The notes below the pieces were generated by a model. The model saw nothing but the letters and a program-made list of their open reading frames with translations, was not told the DNA's origin and did no database searches. This document shows positions 8,813 through 18,273 of a stretch of DNA of 64,000 nucleotides, one piece after another. Within the stretch, counting starts at the first letter, position 1; each line of letters begins with the position of its first letter. This DNA is from Lysinibacillus sp. JNUCC-52 (GTDB lineage Bacteria > Bacillota > Bacilli > Bacillales_A > Planococcaceae), in NCBI RefSeq assembly GCF_015999545.1, contig NZ_CP065546.1, positions 1,550,001-1,614,000 of the forward strand, in the 5' to 3' direction. Both the position numbers and the translations under genes were made by a program.

Positions 8813-9724
8813 CTACTGTTCTTTATTGAAATTGACGACAATATTTTGCGTTACGATTTGCTGTGCGTACGTTAAAAGTTCGTCATTAATATAAACCTTA
8901 GCTTGAGTTGAATTGCCTAAACGAATACGCGCATAGTTTTGTGCTGTTGCATCAAACTCAACAACTTCACCTGCGTTATAAACACGCGTATCTGCTAGTA
9001 ATTCTTGTTGTTGTTGGTCGCGAATACCAATAAAAGTAGGACCTGATACTTCAATGCGAATTTTAAATGTATCAGCACCTGTTAACGTATAAGATGTTGT
9101 AGCACCATCTGATTCGATTGTTCCTGCTGAAACCGTTTGCTTAACTTCTTCTTCAGTTTTATCAGTTTTATCTTCATCTGATGTTTCATCTGTTTGATCT
9201 TTCGTCGCATCTGCTTGTGCCTTTTTATCTTCTTCGGCTTTATCTTTTTCACTATCAATTGGTTTTGGTTTTTTATCGTACTCCACTACTGGTGTTGTAT
9301 CATCATATTCATTTGTTCCTGTTTTACTTTTTGATTGTAAAAGAACCCAAATTGCAACAATGATTACGATAATAAATAAACCGACAATGACTTTGGGCAT
9401 AGCCTCCATCATTTTATTTGAAGGGCTTTTTGAAACTTTTCTTCTAGTTGAAGTTTGAGTCATCGATTGGCTTACTTGGTCGTTCTTTGTGCCTGGTAGT
9501 TCGCTTTTATACGTCTCTAAAATTTCCTCTGGATTTAACCCAACAGCTTCAGCATATTGTTTAATAAATGCTCGTACATAAAACGAGCCTGGCATAATGG
9601 AATAATTGCCTTCTTCAATACCTACTAAATAACGTTTTTGAATTTTTGTTATTTCTTGTAAATCGTCTAAGCTGTAGCCTTTAGACAGTCTCGCCTCTTT
9701 CAGTCGAGTACCTAATTCTGCCAC
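8813..9724 (-). CDS. rodZ: RodZ-like cell-shape protein (YmfM)
   Basis: 303 residues in RodZ order: an N-terminal helix-turn-helix (GTRLKEARLSKGYSLDDLQEIT...), a single membrane helix around 109-129 (VIVGLFIIVIIVAIWVLL), a Lys/Asp/Glu/Thr-rich extracellular linker of about 70 residues, and a C-terminal DUF4115 beta domain. RodZ links MreB filaments to the elongation machinery at the membrane. The charged linker is low-complexity and probably disordered. It sits between ymfK and pgsA as in B. subtilis. Confidence 0.9.
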   Translation of the reverse strand: MAELGTRLKEARLSKGYSLDDLQEITKIQKRYLVGIEEGNYSIMPGSFYVRAFIKQYAEAVGLNPEEILETYKSELPGTKNDQVSQSMTQTSTRRKVSKSPSNKMMEAMPKVIVGLFIIVIIVAIWVLLQSKSKTGTNEYDDTTPVVEYDKKPKPIDSEKDKAEEDKKAQADATKDQTDETSDEDKTDKTEEEVKQTVSAGTIESDGATTSYTLTGADTFKIRIEVSGPTFIGIRDQQQQELLADTRVYNAGEVVEFDATAQNYARIRLGNSTQAKVYINDELLTYAQQIVTQNIVVNFNKEQ

Positions 9725-9749
9725 TCATAACACCTACTTTAATATCAAA

Positions 9750-10544
9750 TTAAAAATTAAATCCTCCAAATGAATCGGATTCGGACATCATATGATTTTT
9801 TTCCATTATTTCATAAGTAATTTCTTCATCTGGGTGATGACGTAGTTCAATGATATAATCAAAATCCTCAATCTTATATTCAGAATGCTGAACAAACATA
9901 TCAGGATGCTCTACTACTTTAATAGATGGCATATTCATCATTTCACGTACTAGTTGCAAATGTCGCTCATCCTCGGAACGCCTTGTAACAATACCGTCCA
10001 AAATAAAAATATTATTGTCACTGAATTCATCGCCTGCGAGTTTATTACGAATAGTTTGCTTAATCATTGTAGACGATAAGAAAATCCATTTTTTATTGGC
10101 ACAAACACTTGCCGCAACAATAGATTCTGTTTTACCAACCCGAGGCATCCCACGTATTCCAATGAGCTTATGACCTTCCTTTTTAAAGAGTTCTGCCATA
10201 AAGTCCACTAAAATCCCTAGTTCATCTCGTACAAAGCGGAAAGTATTTTTTTCGTCTGCATCTCGTGGAATATAATGACCATGCCTGATAGCTAAACGAT
10301 CACGGAGTTTTGGTTGTCGAAATTTAGTAACGTGGATATGTTCCATTGTCGAAACAATTGTACGAAAACGTTCAATTGCTTCATCATTGTCTGTATGCAC
10401 TAACATACCACGTCGATCTTCATCGACACCATTTATTGATATAATATTGACTCGAAGCATCCCTAAAAGTGAAGCAATATCTCCTAATAATCCAGGGCGA
10501 TTCACCTGAATTTCATATTCAAAGTACCAATCGCTCAAACACAC
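9750..10544 (-). CDS. ymfK: DUF3388 protein with N-terminal ACT-like domain (YmfK)
   Basis: 264 residues. The first 70 (YEIQVNRPGLLGDIASLLGM) look like an ACT regulatory domain. The middle has a P-loop-like RGMPRVGKTESIVAAS, and the end is acidic and family-specific. It matches the B. subtilis YmfK family, whose function is not established. The start is given as GTG; a TTG two codons later is equally compatible with the GGAAGGG ribosome site. First gene of the unit leading to rodZ, pgsA and cinA. A ligand-sensing NTPase role is only inference from the motifs. Confidence 0.85.
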   Translation of the reverse strand: MCLSDWYFEYEIQVNRPGLLGDIASLLGMLRVNIISINGVDEDRRGMLVHTDNDEAIERFRTIVSTMEHIHVTKFRQPKLRDRLAIRHGHYIPRDADEKNTFRFVRDELGILVDFMAELFKKEGHKLIGIRGMPRVGKTESIVAASVCANKKWIFLSSTMIKQTIRNKLAGDEFSDNNIFILDGIVTRRSEDERHLQLVREMMNMPSIKVVEHPDMFVQHSEYKIEDFDYIIELRHHPDEEITYEIMEKNHMMSESDSFGGFNF

Positions 10545-10734
10545 TCGTTCCCTTCCTATTAGTTAACGTAAAAAATCTTTTATAAGTTCCATCATAGCTG
10601 ATTTTTTATGTAATGGAAAGTTAGAATACATGGAATTATAGCGTTATTTTTAAATTCTTACTAATTTTTTTTGGTAGTATTGGAAATAGACTTACATACG
10701 TTCCCTTTTCCGTACTAATATCGATTTTTAATAG

Positions 10735-10765
10735 AAAAAAGAGGAGATTAGCTCTCCTCTTTTTT
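10735..10765 (-). terminator. Terminator after ymfJ
   Basis: 13-bp perfect inverted repeat AAAAAAGAGGAGA / TCTCCTCTTTTTT with a five-base loop, touching the ymfJ stop codon, followed by T residues on the minus strand. Confidence 0.85.
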
Positions 10766-11022
10766 TATTGCACATGTTTATTTTGCACAAGTTTTACGAC
10801 ACAATTCGCCAATGCATGTTTTTCATCATCAGAGGCAACGCCCCATAAATCCGACAGCACTCGCTCTTGTTCATTTTTAGGATCGACATTAGTCGCCAAA
10901 TACTCACCGATTTGGACAGCAGCCTGTTGAATCATTTTCTTCGGCATACCGCTTGATTCAGCTTGCATTACGTTTTGTCCTAAAAAAGATGTCCATTTTT
11001 GCCAGTTTTCTAAAATGGTCAT
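10765..11022 (-). CDS. ymfJ: DUF3243 small protein (YmfJ)
   Basis: 85 residues, all-helical by appearance, soluble and without cysteine pairs or membrane segments. Sequence features such as LENWQKWTSFLG and the SDLWGVASDDEKHALA stretch fit the DUF3243 family found next to ymfI in Bacillales. No biochemical role is established. It is the last gene of the ymfF-ymfH-ymfI-ymfJ unit, 45 bp after ymfI, with a strong terminator at its end. Confidence 0.85.
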   Translation of the reverse strand: MTILENWQKWTSFLGQNVMQAESSGMPKKMIQQAAVQIGEYLATNVDPKNEQERVLSDLWGVASDDEKHALANCVVKLVQNKHVQ

Positions 11023-11067
11023 ATGTTTCCTCCTCCTTTACACATGTAGTATGTGCAAAAAGAAATA

Positions 11068-11796
11068 TTATATGTACCAGCCACCATTTAATCGGATGAT
11101 TTGTCCTGTCACATAGTCTGCTTTACCTGATAGATAAAACCGAACCATCTCCGCTACATCCTTTGTTTGACCGACAAATCCTAAAGGAATCTCGTCTAAA
11201 ATATATTGCATTTCTTCTTCACTTAAATGGCTATTCATTGAAGTATTAATAAAACCTGGCGCAATAGCATTCACACGAATGCGAGACAATGCAGCCTCTT
11301 TAGCATAGGACTTCACAAAAGCATGCTGTGCGCCTTTTACCGTTGCATATAGTGCTTCACCTGCAGAACCTGCCTCGCCCCAAATAGAGCCGATAAAAAG
11401 TACATAGCTCACATCATGGGTACGTAGTTTCGGAGATAATAAAGCCGTTAAATGCATTGGATTTTGCACATGAACTCGCCATAGTGCATCCATATCTTCT
11501 ACAGTTGTGTCTTCCAGCAAGGAATAATGCGCTTGACCATTAGCAAAAACTATTGCCTGTACGCTAAATATTTGGGCAGCTAACGCTTGCGCCGCTGTTA
11601 TACTTGTAAAATCACCTTGTACAAGCATAAATTCCTGCGCAGGAAAATGGCCTATAAGGGAATCACATAATGTTTGAGCCATTTGCTCATTGTTTGAATA
11701 ATGCACATAGAGAGACCAGCCGTCCTCTGCCAAGCTGTGGCAAATAGCACGACCGATCTCACCTGATGCACCTAATATAAGGGCAAACTTTTTCAC
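11068..11796 (-). CDS. ymfI: SDR-family reductase YmfI (EF-P aminopentanone reductase type)
   Basis: 242 residues with the classical short-chain dehydrogenase pattern: dinucleotide-binding LGASGEIGRAI at about 7-17, catalytic Ser in FIGSIWGE, then Y-x3-K as YATVKGAQHA. In B. subtilis YmfI completes the 5-aminopentanol modification of elongation factor P by reducing the aminopentanone form (established for that protein); transfer here rests on synteny. Its GTG start overlaps the ymfH stop by one base, so the two are translationally coupled. Confidence 0.85.
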   Translation of the reverse strand: MKKFALILGASGEIGRAICHSLAEDGWSLYVHYSNNEQMAQTLCDSLIGHFPAQEFMLVQGDFTSITAAQALAAQIFSVQAIVFANGQAHYSLLEDTTVEDMDALWRVHVQNPMHLTALLSPKLRTHDVSYVLFIGSIWGEAGSAGEALYATVKGAQHAFVKSYAKEAALSRIRVNAIAPGFINTSMNSHLSEEEMQYILDEIPLGFVGQTKDVAEMVRFYLSGKADYVTGQIIRLNGGWYI

Positions 11797-13094
11797 TAGG
11801 CGCCCTTCTCTGTTGGTAAAACTTTAAATACAGTTTGTTGAGACTCACCTTGAATAGACGCAAACGCTTTCGTTAAGTCTTCAATTGTTAGCTCTTCTAA
11901 AACAGGTACTACATCAAATAAATTCATTTCATTAAACGAGTAACGCGTAAATTGGTTCGCAATAAATTCAATTGAATTTAATGCACGTAAGAAGAAGCCT
12001 ATTTTTTTACGCTTAATGCGTTCTAAGTCTTCACTTGCAAATTGTGCGTTTTTTTCGTATTTTTCTAATTCGGCTTTAATCGCTTTCTCCAATACATCTG
12101 GTTCTGTAGAATCTGAACCAATTAACGCAAAGCCAAAACCTTTTTCTAAAGTAAAATCAAATGCATACGATTCATCAATCAAGCCTTCATCATATACATG
12201 CTCATAAAAATTAGAAGTTCGCCCAAAAATAAGCTCTAAAGCAATTTGAACTGATAGCTCATGTTTTAACATTTCACGACCAGATAAATTCGTTTCTCTC
12301 GCCTTCAAACCGATATACACCTTTGGTTTTTGAACATCCATGTGTAATGTACGGTCTTTAATGGCAACATCTGTTGGCTCTTCATCAAAGAAGCGTTGTA
12401 TAGGTGTTGGCTCTGGAAACTCCTTTTTACCTTGGTTCTCGCGAATGAACGCCATCATCTCTTCTGGATCAACAGCACCAATTGCAAATAACAACATATT
12501 AGACGGATGATAAAACGTATTGTAGCACGTGTATAAATGATCAGCCGTAATGCCGTCAATAGATTCGATTGTGCCCGCAATATCAATTTTTACAGGGTGA
12601 TGATGATACATATTTTCAATCGTACCAAAGTATAGACGCCAATCAGGTTGGTCATCATACATTGTAATTTCCTGACCAATAATCCCTTTTTCCTTATTTA
12701 CAGTAGCTTCAGTAAAGTAAGGTTCTTGGACAAAATTTAATAACGTTTCGGTGCTTTTATAGATATTATCTGTGGATGAAAATAAATATGCAGTTCGAGT
12801 GAAGGAAGTAAATGCATTGGCTGATGCACCGTATTCACTAAATTTTTGGAATACATCTCCGTCTTCCTTTTCAAACATTTTATGCTCTAAAAAGTGTGCA
12901 ATTCCATCTGGCACAGTAACGCTATCCGTTTCACCAAGTGGGACAAATGTACGGTCGACTGAGCCGTACTTCGTTGTGAACGTGACAAATGTTTTTGAAA
13001 ATCCTTTTTTCGGCAGAATATAAACATCTAGTCCGTTTTCTAATTTTTCATAGTAAAGTGTTTCATCTAATTGTTTGAATTCAATTGTTTTCAT
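11796..13094 (-). CDS. ymfH: M16 family zinc peptidase YmfH
   Basis: 432 residues from the ATG at 13092-13094, which overlaps the ymfF stop as ATGA. A longer reading upstream lies inside ymfF and is not supported. The inverted zinc motif HFLEH (about 67-71) of M16 peptidases is intact, so this is the catalytic half. M16 enzymes form clam-shell chambers that degrade short peptides. The partner is probably ymfF directly upstream, which lacks the motif. Substrate unknown. Confidence 0.9.
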   Translation of the reverse strand: MKTIEFKQLDETLYYEKLENGLDVYILPKKGFSKTFVTFTTKYGSVDRTFVPLGETDSVTVPDGIAHFLEHKMFEKEDGDVFQKFSEYGASANAFTSFTRTAYLFSSTDNIYKSTETLLNFVQEPYFTEATVNKEKGIIGQEITMYDDQPDWRLYFGTIENMYHHHPVKIDIAGTIESIDGITADHLYTCYNTFYHPSNMLLFAIGAVDPEEMMAFIRENQGKKEFPEPTPIQRFFDEEPTDVAIKDRTLHMDVQKPKVYIGLKARETNLSGREMLKHELSVQIALELIFGRTSNFYEHVYDEGLIDESYAFDFTLEKGFGFALIGSDSTEPDVLEKAIKAELEKYEKNAQFASEDLERIKRKKIGFFLRALNSIEFIANQFTRYSFNEMNLFDVVPVLEELTIEDLTKAFASIQGESQQTVFKVLPTEKGA

Positions 13095-14362
13095 TGTGCA
13101 GCTTGCTCCTTTCCTGATAAGAAATAGACCGCTTCTAACTGCACTTGCTTCGCCATTTCGATTACATCTTCTTTTGTGACAGCACGCCATTTAGTTGCCC
13201 ATGCTTCAACAGAGAACTCCTCAGGCAAATCTTTATATTGGTCAAAAATTTCAATTTGACCACGCGCTGAATCAAGGGATTCTTTTAACTGGTTCGTTAA
13301 CATCGCCTTTGTTTGTTCTAATTCTAAATCTGTAATTTCCCCTGCTTGCATCACAGCAAGTTGCTCTTTAATTAGATTGAGTGCCTTTTCTTCATTTTTC
13401 GCCTCAATACCTGACACAACGAATAATAAGCCGTAATGTGATGCATAGGAGCTAGAAGCATAGTACGCAAGACTTTCTTTTTCTCGAACATTCATAAATA
13501 ACTTGGCATGCGGATAGCCACCGAAAATACCGTTAAAAATCTGCATTTTCGCAAAATCTGCATCACCAAATCGAACTGGAGTACTAAATCCTATATGCAG
13601 CTTACCTTGTTTCATTTCTTGCTGTTCACGAACATAATCATTTTGTGGGTGTTGTTGTGGCGATACAGCTGGGATTTCCTCAGGAATACGGTCCTTAAAA
13701 GGCAGCGCCTCTTTTAATTTTGCAACAAGTTCATCCTCATTGATGTCACCTGCAACATAAATATCAATTTTGTCCGTCGTTAGCATTGATTCGTAGGCTG
13801 CCAACAGCGAGGACGGTGTGATATGATGAATGTCTTCTACTGTACCGTTTGCTGAAATAGAAGCTGGCTCATTTGGGCGTAATATTTCTTGCAGACGCAT
13901 TTGTGCATAACGAGATTTGTCGTCAAAAATGGATTCAATACGTTGGATAACCATTTTCTTTTCACGTTCTACGATTGATTCTTTAAATACACCATTTTCT
14001 AAATTTGGCTCAAATATTGCCGCATGCATGACACCGAGCACGTCATTTAAGACACTTGTATTAGCCAAATATTGATCATTTACGGTTTCCATATTCATCA
14101 ATACCGTATGCTCGTTACCGCGCTTCGATGTATCAAAATACAATACTGTCCCGTATAGGTCATCTAAAAAACTACGAAATGCGGCAGTTGTTGTATATTT
14201 TGCATTGCTGTGTTGCAATACATTTGTTAACACCGTACGCTCAGACGCACATTTGGCCGTTAATGCTCTTCTCCATTTAATTGAGAAATTTACTGTTTTA
14301 AATTGGGTCGTTTGTCGGATATGCAAATTGACACCTTTTGCAAAAGGTATTGTTTTAAACAT
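13091..14362 (-). CDS. ymfF: M16 family peptidase-like protein YmfF (non-catalytic half)
   Basis: 423 residues, with M16 fold features such as DLYGT after the place where HxxEH should be (here NVLQHSNAKY), and a GGYPHAKLFMNVREKESLAY segment matching the R/Y region of the second M16 domain. The loss of HxxEH predicts a structural subunit that pairs with YmfH, as in two-subunit M16 peptidases. First gene of the ymfFHIJ unit. Confidence 0.87.
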   Translation of the reverse strand: MFKTIPFAKGVNLHIRQTTQFKTVNFSIKWRRALTAKCASERTVLTNVLQHSNAKYTTTAAFRSFLDDLYGTVLYFDTSKRGNEHTVLMNMETVNDQYLANTSVLNDVLGVMHAAIFEPNLENGVFKESIVEREKKMVIQRIESIFDDKSRYAQMRLQEILRPNEPASISANGTVEDIHHITPSSLLAAYESMLTTDKIDIYVAGDINEDELVAKLKEALPFKDRIPEEIPAVSPQQHPQNDYVREQQEMKQGKLHIGFSTPVRFGDADFAKMQIFNGIFGGYPHAKLFMNVREKESLAYYASSSYASHYGLLFVVSGIEAKNEEKALNLIKEQLAVMQAGEITDLELEQTKAMLTNQLKESLDSARGQIEIFDQYKDLPEEFSVEAWATKWRAVTKEDVIEMAKQVQLEAVYFLSGKEQAAQ

Positions 14363-14500
14363 ATGAAACCCTCCTATCTTTCTTAATATAACAATGTACT
14401 ACAAATACTATACATGTCTATTGTCTATAATTGCAAAAAGAATCCAAAGTATGTATTAGGAAAGTGAAAATAAGCTTGTCAATTGTTATTTGTATAAGGC

Positions 14501-14530
14501 AAAAGACTGGGCTTGATTGCCCAGTCTTTT
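14501..14530 (-). terminator. Terminator after nupQ
   Basis: 12-bp perfect inverted repeat AAAAGACTGGGC / GCCCAGTCTTTT with a six-base loop, about 65 bp past the stop of the nucleoside permease gene. It also separates that operon from ymfF. Confidence 0.8.
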
Positions 14531-14595
14531 GTTTACTCGTTTCATTTCTTTCGACTTTGTCTAGTAATTCGACGAATAAACATGCTGTCTTAGAC

Positions 14596-15555
14596 TTATC
14601 GTTTGCCTTTAATATATGGTTGACCACTTGCTTTTGGTGCATTTGCTTTACCAATAAATCCTGCTAACGCAAAAATCGTTAACACGTAAGGTAATATTTG
14701 TAAATACACTGCTGGGATTTCTTGCACATATGGAATTTGGTTCCCTGCAATACTTAATGTTTGCGCTAAACCAAAGAACAATGCTGCCCCAAGTGCACCG
14801 ATTGGATGCCATTTACCAAAGATCATTGCTGCAAGTGACATAAACCCTTGACCAGCAATTGTTGCGTGAGAAAAATCATGTGTAATTGTTTGCGCATAAA
14901 CCGCACCACCAAGACCACCAAGTGCTCCTGAAATAACTACGGCAATATAACGCATTTTATTTACTTTAACACCCATTGTATCTGCAGCCATTGGATGTTC
15001 CCCTACTGCACGTAAGCGTAGTCCAAATGGTGTTTTATAAATAACAAACCAAGCACCTATTGCCACAGCAAAGGCTAAAATCGATGTGCTATAGACATCA
15101 TGGAATAATAAACGTCCAAAGAACGGAATATCCTCTAAATATGGAATGCCAAATCGACGGATCGGTTGGTCAATCATATCTGTTTGACCTTTATCATAAA
15201 TCAATTTTACTAAGAATACAGTAACAGCTAAACCAAGTAAGTTGATTGCTACCCCTGATACCGTTTGATCGGCACGGAAAGAGATAGATGCCACCGCATG
15301 TAGCAAGGAGAAGATTCCACCTACAATAACAGCTGCCAGCATAGCTACCCATACTGTTGCAGAACCTAATTGTGCTGCAAACTCTAAATTGACAAAAATA
15401 CCAACAAATGCGCCGACAATCATTAAACCTTCTAGCCCGATGTTAACAACACCTGAACGCTCAGAGAATACACCACCAATAGCAGTGAAAATTAATGGTG
15501 TCGCATAAAGGATTGCAGAAGGGATGATGAAATATAACATTTCTAAAAAGCTCAT
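14596..15555 (-). CDS. nupQ: Nucleoside-type ABC transporter permease, second subunit (NupQ/YufQ-like)
   Basis: 319 residues, with about eight to nine hydrophobic segments, of the branched-chain/ribose permease family. The IGLEGLMIVGAFVGI motif and the EHPMAADTMGVKV cytoplasmic loop (ATPase contact) are typical of BMP-dependent nucleoside transporters. It is separated from nupP by one base, and a 12-bp terminator follows. It works with NupP, NupO and the BMP lipoprotein; the B. subtilis homologues import guanosine-type purine nucleosides. Exact specificity is inferred. Confidence 0.88.
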   Translation of the reverse strand: MSFLEMLYFIIPSAILYATPLIFTAIGGVFSERSGVVNIGLEGLMIVGAFVGIFVNLEFAAQLGSATVWVAMLAAVIVGGIFSLLHAVASISFRADQTVSGVAINLLGLAVTVFLVKLIYDKGQTDMIDQPIRRFGIPYLEDIPFFGRLLFHDVYSTSILAFAVAIGAWFVIYKTPFGLRLRAVGEHPMAADTMGVKVNKMRYIAVVISGALGGLGGAVYAQTITHDFSHATIAGQGFMSLAAMIFGKWHPIGALGAALFFGLAQTLSIAGNQIPYVQEIPAVYLQILPYVLTIFALAGFIGKANAPKASGQPYIKGKR

Positions 15556-15556
15556 G

Positions 15557-16603
15557 TTATTGTCCCTCCTTTTTCTTACTTAACTTTTGTAATCCAACCC
15601 GAATGACGTAACCTGATGCTACAAAGAAGATAATTAAGGCAATAATGATAGACACAATTTCCTCTGGAATTCCTGCAGCATTCGGCATGTTAAGAGCACC
15701 GTATTTTAATGAGCCAAATAAAGAAGCCCCAAATACTACGCCAAGTGGTGTATTGGCACCAAGTAAGGCAACGGCAATACCGTCAAAACCAATCCCTGTA
15801 AAGCCAGCTTTAATAGATGCATTTTGGAATGTACCAAGCGCCTCCATCGCACCGCCAAGACCTGCAAACATACCTGAAATTGTCATAGCTAAAATGACAT
15901 TTTTATTGACACTCATACCAGCATAATCTGCTGCATTTTGGTTAAAGCCTACTGCTTTAAGCTCATAACCACGTGTTGTTTTTTCTAAAATGAACCACAT
16001 TACAACTACCATAAGAAGTGCAACTAGGATCCCATAGTGAAGACTTGAGTTGTCTGTAAGCTCTCTTAAAAACGGAGAACGTAATGAAGCGGATTCAAGA
16101 ACACGTTCTGTTTTAAAGCTTCCATCTGACAATTTTTTAATTACAGCGTTTGCAATATAAAGCGCTGTATAGTTTAACATAATTGTCGCAATTACTTCAT
16201 GAACTTTAAATTTCGCTTTTAAGAAACCTGCAATAAAGGCCCAAAATGCACCCGCCGCCGCCGCTGCTAGCAACGCTAATGGTAAGTGAATAATTTTTGG
16301 TAAATCAAAAGCATAGCCTACCCATGCTGCTGCAAGCCAACCTAAAATTAATTGACCTTCAACACCGATATTGAATAACCCTGTACGGAAGGCAAATGCT
16401 ACCGCAAGACCTGCCAAGATATATGGTGTGATTTGACGGATCGTGTTCCCTATTGAATATGAATCTCCAAAAATACCTGTCCAAAGTGCACTATATCCTA
16501 ATATAGGATCATAGCCGCTGACTACCATTACGATAGCACCTACAATTAAACCGATAATAATAGAGATGATAGGAACGAGTATATTAATGACACGATTTGA
16601 CAT
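15557..16603 (-). CDS. nupP: Nucleoside-type ABC transporter permease, first subunit (NupP/YufP-like)
   Basis: 348 residues with around ten membrane helices. FNIGVEGQLILG and the GFNQNAADYAGMSV coupling loop mark it as the partner of NupQ. Its ATG overlaps the nupO stop by one base (TAATG), indicating coupled translation. Together with NupQ it forms the heterodimeric membrane channel of a BMP-family nucleoside importer. Confidence 0.88.
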   Translation of the reverse strand: MSNRVINILVPIISIIIGLIVGAIVMVVSGYDPILGYSALWTGIFGDSYSIGNTIRQITPYILAGLAVAFAFRTGLFNIGVEGQLILGWLAAAWVGYAFDLPKIIHLPLALLAAAAAGAFWAFIAGFLKAKFKVHEVIATIMLNYTALYIANAVIKKLSDGSFKTERVLESASLRSPFLRELTDNSSLHYGILVALLMVVVMWFILEKTTRGYELKAVGFNQNAADYAGMSVNKNVILAMTISGMFAGLGGAMEALGTFQNASIKAGFTGIGFDGIAVALLGANTPLGVVFGASLFGSLKYGALNMPNAAGIPEEIVSIIIALIIFFVASGYVIRVGLQKLSKKKEGQ

Positions 16604-18150
16604 TAGTCGTTCCCCTCCTTCGCTATATTTGTGCTATTTTTTTTACTTTGTCCCGCCATTAATAGACCAAGCTCTTGCTCTGTTGTTTCTTTTGGATTTA
16701 ATTCATCCACAATTTGACCATCATAAATAACAGCGATACGGTCGGAAACATTCATTACTTCATCTAATTCAAATGAAATTAATAATACGGCTTTTCCTTT
16801 ATCACGTTGCTCGATTAGACGAGAGTGAATAAATTCAATTGCCCCTACGTCAAGTCCACGTGTCGGTAGTGCAGCAATTAATAAGTCAGGATCTCGGTCA
16901 ATTTCACGACCAATAATCGCTTTTTGCTGGTTACCACCTGATAGCGCCCGTGCAGGCGTCATTTCGCCATTACCTGTACGCACATCGTATTCTTTAATAA
17001 TTTGATTCGCTTTTTCTGAAACTTTCTTATAATCCATAACAATGCCTTTTGCAATTGGCGATTGGTAATATGTTTGAAGTACAATATTATGACCAATTGG
17101 GAAGTCTAATACTAAACCATGCTTATGACGGTCTTGTGGGATATGTCCAACACCCTGTTCAGTAATTTTACGTGGTTTCATGTTTGTTACATCTTTGCCG
17201 TTAAACTTCACGAGACCGCTTTTCACTTTACGCAAGCCTGTAATAGCCTCGATTAACTCCGATTGACCATTGCCATCGATACCAGCGATACCAACAATTT
17301 CACCTTTACGTACATTGAGGTTAAGACCTTTTACTTTATCGATATTACGATAGTCAGTTACGACTAAATTCTCAATTGTCAGTACTTCATCAGTTGGATT
17401 CGCATCGATTTTTTCTGTTTTAAACTCAACTTGACGTCCAACCATTAACTCAGCTAAGTGATTAGGGTTTGTCTCTTCTGTAACAACCGTCCCAATGCCT
17501 TCACCTTTACGAATAATTGTTACGCGGTCAGAAACATCCATAATTTCTTTAAGCTTATGCGTAATTAATATAATCGATTTACCTTCAGCGATTAGTCGAC
17601 GCATTATTTGAATTAGCTCTGTAATTTCTTGTGGTGTTAAAGAAGCAGTTGGTTCATCGAAAATTAATATTTCTGCACCACGATATAGTGTTTTTAAAAT
17701 CTCCACACGTTGCTGCATACCAACTGTAATATCTTCGATTTTAGCATTTGGATCTACATCTAAACCATATTTCTCAGAAAGCGCTTGCACCTTTTTAGCT
17801 GCGTCTTTAATATTGACTACGCCCATCTTAGTAGGCTCTGAACCTAAAATAATGTTTTCTGTTACTGTAAAGTTTTCCACCAACATAAAGTGTTGATGCA
17901 CCATGCCAATCCCTAAATCATTGGCAACATTCGGGTTTGTAATTTTAACAGCTTTCCCACGAACACAAATTTCTCCACCTTCTGGCTGATACAGACCAAA
18001 AAGGACGTTCATTAAAGTCGATTTACCCGCACCATTTTCTCCTAATAGCGCATGGATTTCGCCTTTTTTTAGTTGGAGGGTGATATTATTATTTGCTACG
18101 AAATCACCAAACTCTTTGCGGATTCCAAGCATTTCAATCACGTATTCCAA
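16603..18150 (-). CDS. nupO: Nucleoside ABC transporter, double ATP-binding subunit (NupO/YufO-like)
   Basis: 515 residues with two ABC cassettes. The first has Walker A GENGAGKST and Walker B LIFDEPTASL. The second has a degenerate Walker A (GIDGNGQSEL, lacking the lysine) but an intact LSGGNQQK signature; in sugar/nucleoside importers of this class one site is often weakened. The TTG at 18148-18150 is preferred because AAGGGAG lies eight bases upstream; a GTG three codons earlier is possible but overlaps that site. It follows a structured, terminator-containing leader after the lipoprotein gene. Confidence 0.9.
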   Translation of the reverse strand: MEYVIEMLGIRKEFGDFVANNNITLQLKKGEIHALLGENGAGKSTLMNVLFGLYQPEGGEICVRGKAVKITNPNVANDLGIGMVHQHFMLVENFTVTENIILGSEPTKMGVVNIKDAAKKVQALSEKYGLDVDPNAKIEDITVGMQQRVEILKTLYRGAEILIFDEPTASLTPQEITELIQIMRRLIAEGKSIILITHKLKEIMDVSDRVTIIRKGEGIGTVVTEETNPNHLAELMVGRQVEFKTEKIDANPTDEVLTIENLVVTDYRNIDKVKGLNLNVRKGEIVGIAGIDGNGQSELIEAITGLRKVKSGLVKFNGKDVTNMKPRKITEQGVGHIPQDRHKHGLVLDFPIGHNIVLQTYYQSPIAKGIVMDYKKVSEKANQIIKEYDVRTGNGEMTPARALSGGNQQKAIIGREIDRDPDLLIAALPTRGLDVGAIEFIHSRLIEQRDKGKAVLLISFELDEVMNVSDRIAVIYDGQIVDELNPKETTEQELGLLMAGQSKKNSTNIAKEGND

Positions 18151-18273
18151 TATTGTCACTCCCTTATAGGCAATTTTCTCTAAAACATTGTACTCTAGTG
18201 TATTTCTACCTGCCTCTATTGCAATACAGCCTAAGGTTTAGCATAGTTCAAAAGCGTTGCAATTTCTTAAAAT

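Noticed and set aside
14418..14667. Overlapping frames on both strands between ymfF and nupQ
   Set aside because: They span a clear terminator hairpin, which makes both strands read symmetrically; no ribosome site.
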